A stretch of 64,000 nucleotides of DNA, taken from positions 1,240,001-1,304,000 of the forward strand of contig NZ_JAHXYH010000001.1 of the NCBI RefSeq assembly GCF_019970065.1, in the 5' to 3' direction. This stretch comes from Chryseobacterium sp. OSA05B. Its GTDB lineage: Bacteria > Bacteroidota > Bacteroidia > Flavobacteriales > Weeksellaceae. Positions 58,698-64,000 of this stretch are shown here, piece by piece; position 1 is the first letter of the stretch, and every line of letters begins with the position of its first letter. Under the pieces are notes generated by a model that did not search any database, was not told the DNA's origin, and worked only from the letters and a program-made list of their open reading frames with translations. The translations under genes were made by a program, and so were the position numbers.

Positions 58698-58729
58698 AAA
58701 TCGCTCCGCCTTTGTAAAGCGATTTTTTT
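58698..58729 (+). terminator. Diverged copy R6 of the groL terminator
   Basis: AAATCGCTCCGCCTTTGTAA then AGCGATTTTTTT. It aligns with the groL terminator (AAGCCGCTCTGCTTTTGCAG); the outer stem AAATCGCT/AGCGATTT is perfect. It lies about 110 bp after the DUF6602 stop. Confidence 0.65.
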
Positions 58730-58760
58730 GTATCTAATATCGTCGCAATGTGTAAATTTG
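58728..58760 (+). promoter_or_regulatory. Promoter of the GLPGLI gene
   Basis: TTG, 22 nt, TAAATTTG (58753-58760), near-identical to the promoter at 57729-57761. The following GAGTGTTAGC also matches the sequence after the promoter of the first groL cargo gene (GAATGTTAGC, 47998-48007). Confidence 0.65.
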
Positions 58761-58813
58761 AGTGTTAGCTAATAATTTCAACAAAAACTACGTTTAAACC
58801 CATCAATCAAAAA

Positions 58814-59671
58814 ATGAGAAAACTCACCATCCTTTTAATTTTCATGTTCACCACTTCTTTAGTCTTTGCTCAAAATCAAAGATTTACCTATGAATATTCT
58901 TTTAAAATGGATTCTTTACACAAAGAAAACGTTGAAAAAGAAATCATGAATCTTGATATTACCAAAGAGGGCTCCAACTTCTACAGTGCTTTATTAATCA
59001 GCAGAGATTCCCTTTTTAAAGCACAGTTTGAGCGAGGAAAAGCGGCACAGTCTTATGTCTTTGACATGAGAAAAGTTAAACAGGCAAAAGTTAATTTCCG
59101 GGTTTCCAAGGATTATCCCAATTTAGAAACGGTTTATCATACGTCCATCAGTGCCAGCAATATCGCTTTAAAAGAACATAATAAAATAAACTGGACCATT
59201 ATTCCGGAAACAAAAACTATTGAGGGGTTTAAGGTTCAAAAAGCAACCACCACTTTTGGCGGAAGGAACTGGATTGCCTGGTTCACGAATGACATTCAAA
59301 TACCGGACGGACCTTATAAATTTTGTGGTCTTCCCGGTTTAATTTTAAGTATCGCAGATGATAAAGGGGATCATGTTTTCAATCTAGTTGGAAGTAAAAA
59401 ACTCAACTATGAACCCTTAATGATCAGTTCAAGCATGAAAGAAATTTCTGTGACGAATGAAAAATTCAATCAAATCTGGAATGAATATAAAAAAGATCCC
59501 GCAAAGAATATAAAGATTATGCACGGTTCTTCAGAAATGTCAGAAACCTTATTTTCTGATGCCAATGGAAATCCGCTCACAAAACAAGATCTCATAAAAG
59601 GAAAAGAACAGCGGGCACAGGAAAGTTTTAAGAAAAATAATAATTTTATTGAAAGAGGATTGTATAAATAA
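58814..59671 (+). CDS. GLPGLI family secreted protein
   Basis: 285 aa. Signal peptide to about residue 20 (LVFAQNQ). The family hallmark FCGLPGLILSI is present around residue 175, after 'WIAWFTNDIQIPDGPYK'. GLPGLI proteins are restricted to Bacteroidetes, exported, and of unknown function; many are suspected peptide-related or TonB-associated. Single gene with its own promoter. Confidence 0.92.
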   Translation: MRKLTILLIFMFTTSLVFAQNQRFTYEYSFKMDSLHKENVEKEIMNLDITKEGSNFYSALLISRDSLFKAQFERGKAAQSYVFDMRKVKQAKVNFRVSKDYPNLETVYHTSISASNIALKEHNKINWTIIPETKTIEGFKVQKATTTFGGRNWIAWFTNDIQIPDGPYKFCGLPGLILSIADDKGDHVFNLVGSKKLNYEPLMISSSMKEISVTNEKFNQIWNEYKKDPAKNIKIMHGSSEMSETLFSDANGNPLTKQDLIKGKEQRAQESFKKNNNFIERGLYK

Positions 59672-59719
59672 CTGAACTCCCCTACGCTGATACGGGAATT
59701 TATATTACCAATGAATGTT

Positions 59720-59727
59720 TAAATTTG
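59720..59727 (+). promoter_or_regulatory. -7 promoter box before the 59756 gene
   Basis: TAAATTTG within AATGTTTAAATTTGTAAGCT, like the other cargo promoters; it ends 28 bp before the ATG. Confidence 0.5.
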
Positions 59728-59755
59728 TAAGCTAAAAGAAATATTAAAACCACCC

Positions 59756-60601
59756 ATGAAAAAACAATTATTCATATTTATATTCTCGATTTTTGTAACG
59801 GGTTCAAACCTTTACGCTCAACTTGATAAAAATGGAAATCCAATATTTAACAGTGAAAAAATAGAAAATTTCACTCTTGAGAATGTTGAAATAATTTCAA
59901 GTTATTACACCATTAAAAATAATATTGATAATAAGCAATCATCAGTTTTCATCAATGAAAATCCAACTTCAGACAACTATTGGAGTTTTTCGAGCAAATT
60001 ACCCTCTTACTATTTTATGATTGTTGATAAAGGAAATGTCAAAGGAATGTTGATGTTAATTCCTAAAAGTGAAGATGATTCTTTTTTCTATAATGTAGTG
60101 ATTCCAAGTAAAAATGAGAGTTTTCAAATTCCTTCAAAACTAAAAGGGAAAATAACAGAAAACAGGGCAAAAGAATTAGTAAACATTAAAAAAAACAATG
60201 CAATAATCAAAAATGATGTTCTAAAATTCAACAACAAAGATTTTCAGATTTTAAAGTACAATGATGTCGTTGAAGAGGTGAAAAATATCGTAAAAGAAAA
60301 ATTCATTGACAATCATGATGATGAAAATTCTAATCTTGAAAAATATATTAAAACAGAGTCTAAAGGAGGAAAATTAGACTTCAAAAATACGGTTGAAAAG
60401 TATGAGACTGCCTTTATAAATTTTGACGGAATTATGTATAACAAAAAAGACTTTGCCATATTGATGTGGGGAGCAGCGGTAAAAAAAACAGGTATAACAG
60501 AACTCAATAAAGCACAATTACTCTGGGAGGAGATTAATGAAAGGAACCTAACAGAACCTGAATTAAAAGCTTTGCGAAAAGGTTTTGAGACGAAATTTTA
60601 G
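59756..60601 (+). CDS. Secreted hypothetical protein
   Basis: 281 aa. Signal peptide to about residue 22 (NLYAQL). No family recognised. It is rich in Lys and Asn, with beta-type N-terminal and helical C-terminal portions ('LLWEEINERNLTEPELKALRKGF'). Own promoter. It is followed 46 bp later by a small soluble protein gene that may be cotranscribed. Confidence 0.65.
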   Translation: MKKQLFIFIFSIFVTGSNLYAQLDKNGNPIFNSEKIENFTLENVEIISSYYTIKNNIDNKQSSVFINENPTSDNYWSFSSKLPSYYFMIVDKGNVKGMLMLIPKSEDDSFFYNVVIPSKNESFQIPSKLKGKITENRAKELVNIKKNNAIIKNDVLKFNNKDFQILKYNDVVEEVKNIVKEKFIDNHDDENSNLEKYIKTESKGGKLDFKNTVEKYETAFINFDGIMYNKKDFAILMWGAAVKKTGITELNKAQLLWEEINERNLTEPELKALRKGFETKF

Positions 60602-60647
60602 AGAGTACTTCATGCTGATATCCTATTCGGTTGAGCAATAAAATTTA

Positions 60648-60932
60648 ATGGTAAATAAAATGATGGAGTTAGAAGAATTAGACAAAACCAAAATACTTGA
60701 ATTTCTAAAATTACAAATGTCAAAAAAGAAATTTGTGGTAACTCCTGTTTCAATTTTAAAAAAATATGGTTTCCCTGTTTCTGAGCATCACTTCCTACTT
60801 GAAAATAAAGCACTGATTTTAAAACTAAAACATATTTTGGAAGAACTTAATGAAGACGGTATTCTCATCCAAAGGGAATCAAAACAGGATTTTAAAGGAT
60901 TAAAAGAAATTGGATATGACTTTATTACTTAA
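60648..60932 (+). CDS. Small hypothetical protein
   Basis: 94 aa, soluble, charged. 'KKFVVTPVSILKKYG' and 'LILKLKHILEELNEDGILIQRES' suggest a winged-helix-like fold, but no family is recognised. Alternative starts exist at the Met residues 5 and 6. Possibly in one transcript with the preceding gene. Confidence 0.55.
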   Translation: MVNKMMELEELDKTKILEFLKLQMSKKKFVVTPVSILKKYGFPVSEHHFLLENKALILKLKHILEELNEDGILIQRESKQDFKGLKEIGYDFIT

Positions 60933-60985
60933 GTTAAGAAAGAACTACAGTATCATTTTGTACTGCCTTCCTGCACAAATTCCCC

Positions 60986-60993
60986 TAACTTTG
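60986..60993 (+). promoter_or_regulatory. -7 promoter box before the DUF4919-like gene
   Basis: TAACTTTG, perfect TAnnTTTG match, with TTTG 25 nt upstream (slightly long spacing). Confidence 0.45.
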
Positions 60994-61059
60994 GGTATCT
61001 AATTTTTTCGTTTCAAATCGATCTTATAAAAGCATTCATACAAACTTAAAATATAAATT

Positions 61060-61728
61060 ATGAGAGTCACTCTTTTTTCCGGCATGCACCGTAAAATATA
61101 TGTAACAACAATTTTCTCACTTTTTTCATTTTGCATTTTTGGCCAAAATATTAATCTTGACTCCATCAAAATAGATGTTCAGAATGAAAATTCAACATTC
61201 TATTACGAAAAGCTAATCTATAAATTTAAATTTGACCCCACCTCCCTAACAGATGAAGAAGTAAAAAATTTATATTATGGAAAAAATTTTTCAAAATATA
61301 AGCCTCATTTTTTTGATACAGATTATTTAGATTTTACTAAAAACTTCGCACAGGGAAATTTGAAAAAGGCCATCATTTATGGAGAAAAATATCTAGAGAA
61401 AGATCCGACAAATTCTGAGGTTCTTACGTATATGGAAATCGCCTATAGAAAAAAAGACAAAGAAGCCAAAAATTATTATTTATATTCCTTACAGTCAAAG
61501 ACATTATTAAACTGTATCATGAAAAATGGAGATGGGAAAACAAAAGAAACGGCTTTTAAAGTAAATTCGGTGGGTGAAGAATATTTAATTGCCAACATCC
61601 TTGGTAAAAATATCAAAACGTTCAAAAGAACTTCGATGATGGAAAAGGATGGAACTATTGATGAGTTTTCAAAAGGAAATGAATCAATTTACTTTATGGT
61701 CTTTGAAGATATTGAGAATTTTAAATAA
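61060..61728 (+). CDS. Secreted DUF4919-like protein
   Basis: 222 aa. The second Met (61084) gives a tidier signal peptide (MHRKIYVTTIFSLFSFCIFG) and may be the true start. After the signal come 'SLTDEEVKNLYYGKNFSKYKP', a TPR-like pair 'GNLKKAIIYGEKYLEKDPTNSEVLTYMEIAYRKK' and 'GKTKETAFKVNSVGEEYLIANIL', which fit DUF4919 as I know it. Function unknown. Single gene with its own promoter. Confidence 0.7.
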   Translation: MRVTLFSGMHRKIYVTTIFSLFSFCIFGQNINLDSIKIDVQNENSTFYYEKLIYKFKFDPTSLTDEEVKNLYYGKNFSKYKPHFFDTDYLDFTKNFAQGNLKKAIIYGEKYLEKDPTNSEVLTYMEIAYRKKDKEAKNYYLYSLQSKTLLNCIMKNGDGKTKETAFKVNSVGEEYLIANILGKNIKTFKRTSMMEKDGTIDEFSKGNESIYFMVFEDIENFK

Positions 61729-61734
61729 AATAGG

Positions 61735-61758
61735 ACTAACACTGTATTGGCAAAATGC
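61735..61758. repeat. Second copy of the gene-end repeat
   Basis: ACTAACACTGTATTGGCAAA then ATGC, matching 54747-54770; it starts 7 bp after a stop codon. Confidence 0.5.
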
Positions 61759-61787
61759 AACCCCAATGTAAACACATCATCACCCTA

Positions 61788-61893
61788 CCCTCGCTACCGT
61801 ACGATTGGATCGTGTGACTTGGACTTTTAGATTATATTATTAGATTTAATTTATAAATACTTAAACCACACGAAAAGATTCGTACGGGATCGG
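61788..61893. repeat. Inverted pair of REP-like elements (BIME-like)
   Basis: 61788-61832 repeats the element at 53695-53739 (core ACGATTGGATCGT, 61801-61813). About 35 bp further, 61865-61893 carries the same element inverted (CCACACGAAAAGATTCGTAC), read on the minus strand as GTACGAATCTTTTCGTGTGG. The pair fills most of the 215-bp gap. Confidence 0.65.
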
Positions 61894-61943
61894 GGGGAAG
61901 ATCCTACCTATAAAGCCTACCACTCTATTATATTCAAAGCAAA

Positions 61944-62623
61944 ATGAAATCAATACTTTTTATAGTTTTTTCATTCTTTTCGCTGGGTCTTTTTGCTCAA
62001 CAATATGAATTGACAAAAGACAGTGACACTCTACATTACTATAAGTATGATAAACCAATCATCGAAAAATTAAGACTTATCAAACCTAAAGAAAAGAAAG
62101 ACTTTTTCAGGTTTAGTTCAGATAAATATTATTTAGAACTTTCCAGTGAATCCAATAAATACCTAATGTATGTTGATGAAACTTGGGAGGGTAAAAAAAC
62201 AGGGAAAACATTTATTAAAGAATTTGGTTTAACCGAAAAACAGATTAATGAAATAAAAACCTTATAGCATCATTAAAAATTCATGAAATTCCAACTGATA
62301 AACAGATTAAAAACTGGACTTTTGGTTTTGATGGAATTGTCTATAAGTTTGAATTAAAAGAAGGGAATAATTTTTCTTATAAACATTACTGGACACCCAC
62401 TTCTCAACAGAAATTTGCAGAATCAAATATTATTAATTATTTTGTAATTAAAGTAGACGAAATAATAGATTATCAGCAAAATAGAAAAAAAATCGCAAAA
62501 GAAATCTCCTATTTTAGCTGGACAAAAGATGGTGCTTCCTGGAATGCCTTAAAATTAATAAATAAGAATAATTATTCTGAATATAAAAGATATAAAAAGT
62601 TAATGAAGAAAAATAAATCTTAA
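61944..62623 (+). pseudogene. Secreted hypothetical protein disrupted by a frameshift
   Basis: The first 107 codons (61944-62267) begin with a signal peptide (MKSILFIVFSFFSLGLFAQQ) and end at TAG. A second frame, open from 62252 to the TAA at 62621, has no start codon and continues with KIHEIPTDKQIKNWTFGF, FSYKHYWTPTSQQ, ISYFSWTKDGASWN. The two frames overlap for about 15 bases, so one small indel near 62250-62267 explains the split. The intact protein would be about 225 aa. No family recognised. A sequencing error cannot be excluded. Confidence 0.7.
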
Positions 62624-62695
62624 TGCTACATTCCACTACTCAAAATATCTCGAATTTTTAACAGAAATAAAACCAAACACAAAATCTTAGCACCA

Positions 62696-63622
62696 TTGAA
62701 AACAAAATTAGTACTCCTTTCATTTTTGAGCTCATTCTTAGCTCATGCACAAACACTTCATTTTCAAAACCTTGCCAATATGTCTGCCGGCAGAGGTGCC
62801 ACAGCCAGTGTCATCGTAAATGATAATATCTATGTGAGCAATGGGTATCATGAAAAGGCAAGTGATGCAAAGTATGTTGAAAAATATAATATTACCCATA
62901 ACAGCTGGAGTGTTTTCAATTCTACGCTACTTCCCAAAAGATTTGCTAATTCGGAGACTTACCATAATAAAATTTATATTTTTAACGGTTGGGGAAACAG
63001 CCATCTTGAAATTGTAGACCTTGCCACCAATACAATAACGAAGGGGGCTGTTAATCGTTCCTATACAGGAAATTCAGGTTCAGCAATCCATAATGGCAGA
63101 ATATATGTATTTGGCGGCAGCGGATTAAATGGAGCCGCAACTACCGTATTTTCTAATAAATTCCAGTACTATGATATTGCTTCAAATACCTGGAATCCAT
63201 TACCCAATATGCCTACAGCCAGAGAAACAAAGGGTAAAATTGTTAATGATAAACTTTATGTAATTGGTGGTTTTAACGGTACCCCATCCCGTCTGATCAA
63301 TGTTTATGACCTCAACACTAATCTTTGGATCGATAAGTATACGATGCCTGCTGCTATATCCGGCCATTCATTAGCCGTATCCGATAATAAGATTTTTATT
63401 GTAGGTGGTTTTAACAATCAATCTTTCCTGGCCTATTTTGATACAACAACCAATAAGTTACATCAGTTATCATCCAATATGATTCCCAGAAGACACGCTA
63501 CAGCGGAAGTATATAACAATAAACTATACATCATCGGTGGAAGTACAACGTCTCTCACCAGCTCAGCGATTAAAAGCATACAAGTAGCAGATATTAGCGA
63601 AAGTGTACTTTCTGCAAAGTAG
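62696..63622 (+). CDS. Secreted Kelch-repeat protein
   Basis: 308 aa. The start appears to be TTG at 62696: MKTKLVLLSFLSSFLAHAQ is a proper signal peptide and no ATG lies between it and the upstream stop. Five or six Kelch blades follow (INDNIYVSNGYHEKA-like, IYIFNGWGN, IYVFGGSGLNG, LYVIGGFNGTPSRLINVYD, IFIVGGFNNQS, LYIIGGSTTS), which should close a beta-propeller. There is no sorting domain, so it is probably periplasmic. Function unknown. Confidence 0.82.
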   Translation: MKTKLVLLSFLSSFLAHAQTLHFQNLANMSAGRGATASVIVNDNIYVSNGYHEKASDAKYVEKYNITHNSWSVFNSTLLPKRFANSETYHNKIYIFNGWGNSHLEIVDLATNTITKGAVNRSYTGNSGSAIHNGRIYVFGGSGLNGAATTVFSNKFQYYDIASNTWNPLPNMPTARETKGKIVNDKLYVIGGFNGTPSRLINVYDLNTNLWIDKYTMPAAISGHSLAVSDNKIFIVGGFNNQSFLAYFDTTTNKLHQLSSNMIPRRHATAEVYNNKLYIIGGSTTSLTSSAIKSIQVADISESVLSAK

Positions 63623-63739
63623 CAGTCAATAAAGATGGCTTTGTAATTAGTAATAAAAGCCTCCGTACTTTGAGCTATAAATAAATCTTTATAAAATATA
63701 CTCTCCATATTTCGTTATACGTAATAAAAAACAACCACT

Positions 63740-64000
63740 ATGTTTAAGACTCCGGACATTCCCACTGACAATCTATACAAATTCATATCTATCTTTGGAT
63801 TAGCCATTTTTGTACTCTCTATTTATATTCTTGTAAATAATCAACAATCCTTTGAGAACAGCATTGTAAACAGTACTATAAATCATTCAAAAATTCTTTT
63901 GGAAAAATCTCAGAATGATTCGAAAAGAATAATTCTGGACGAGAAAATTGAAATGCTCCGAATAAAAATAAAAGTCAATTACGGGATAGAAAATACCTTA
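63740..64000 (+). CDS. Membrane-anchored hypothetical protein (partial, runs off right edge)
   Basis: 87 codons from the ATG at 63740 to the window edge. A single hydrophobic helix (about residues 12-32, FISIFGLAIFVLSIYILV) is followed by a charged, coiled-coil-like stretch (LLEKSQNDSKRIILDEKIEML). No family can be assigned from this fragment. Confidence 0.7.
   Translation, partial: MFKTPDIPTDNLYKFISIFGLAIFVLSIYILVNNQQSFENSIVNSTINHSKILLEKSQNDSKRIILDEKIEMLRIKIKVNYGIENTL

Noticed and set aside
62268..62623. Second half of the 61944 locus as an independent gene
   Set aside because: It lacks a start codon, and its content continues the preceding secreted protein.
47859..63700. Classical integron or integrative element
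   Set aside because: No integrase, no clear attC folding and no tRNA-flanking att site in the window; only boundary-like motifs.

Overview
The window looks like a chromosomal segment of a Flavobacteriia bacterium, most likely Chryseobacterium or a close relative. The pointers are three SusC/SusD pairs, a type IX secretion sorting domain, a GLPGLI protein, DUF6702 and DUF2490 proteins, few Shine-Dalgarno sites, and many start-proximal TAnnTTTG boxes, the Bacteroidetes -7 element. No tRNA, rRNA, CRISPR array, phage integrase or transposase is visible.

Layout. 1-14428 (minus strand): three consecutive SusC-SusD outer-membrane uptake operons, each with its own promoter region; terminators are visible behind the two complete ones, and the first SusD runs off the left edge. 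14743-19002: housekeeping genes rnhB, yidC and pyrG. 19155-25583 (plus): a six-gene lipid operon resembling E. coli ynbABCD (CDP-alcohol phosphotransferase, CDP-diglyceride synthase, PAP2/dual-specificity phosphatase, hydrolase-methyltransferase fusion) with a patatin-like protein and a short-chain dehydrogenase added. 25724-30357: YceI, a small membrane protein, radA, a regulator remnant, a methyltransferase, VanW and an ACP phosphodiesterase-like protein. 30868-37983: DUF6702, a secreted subtilase, HupE/UreJ and an M1 peptidase. 38104-39908: a LytTR/LytS two-component pair. 40060-44902: DUF2490, a CitMHS transporter, a dicarboxylate symporter and two secreted proteins. 45163-47858: a GG-leader micropeptide gene, then groS and groL with a four-helix-bundle gene inserted between them.

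From 47859 to the right edge the character changes: AT-rich accessory genes, nearly all on the plus strand, mostly single genes with their own promoter. The most striking observation is that the 3' end of groL plus its terminator recurs downstream as separate copies (49508-49810, 50741-50828, 52562-52757), with cargo genes between them. The copy nearest groL differs from it only at synonymous sites in its coding part; the others are increasingly decayed. Two further terminator-like relics lie at about 57695 and 58695. This suggests that the groL 3' end is a repeated site of gene acquisition. The more distal cargo includes a HEPN-like protein, a YaaC-like protein, an Mrr-type endonuclease, an XRE regulator beside a dead SymE-like toxin gene, and a DUF6602 protein, so part of it may serve defence. 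The rest is secreted proteins of unknown role (GLPGLI, DUF4919-like, Kelch).
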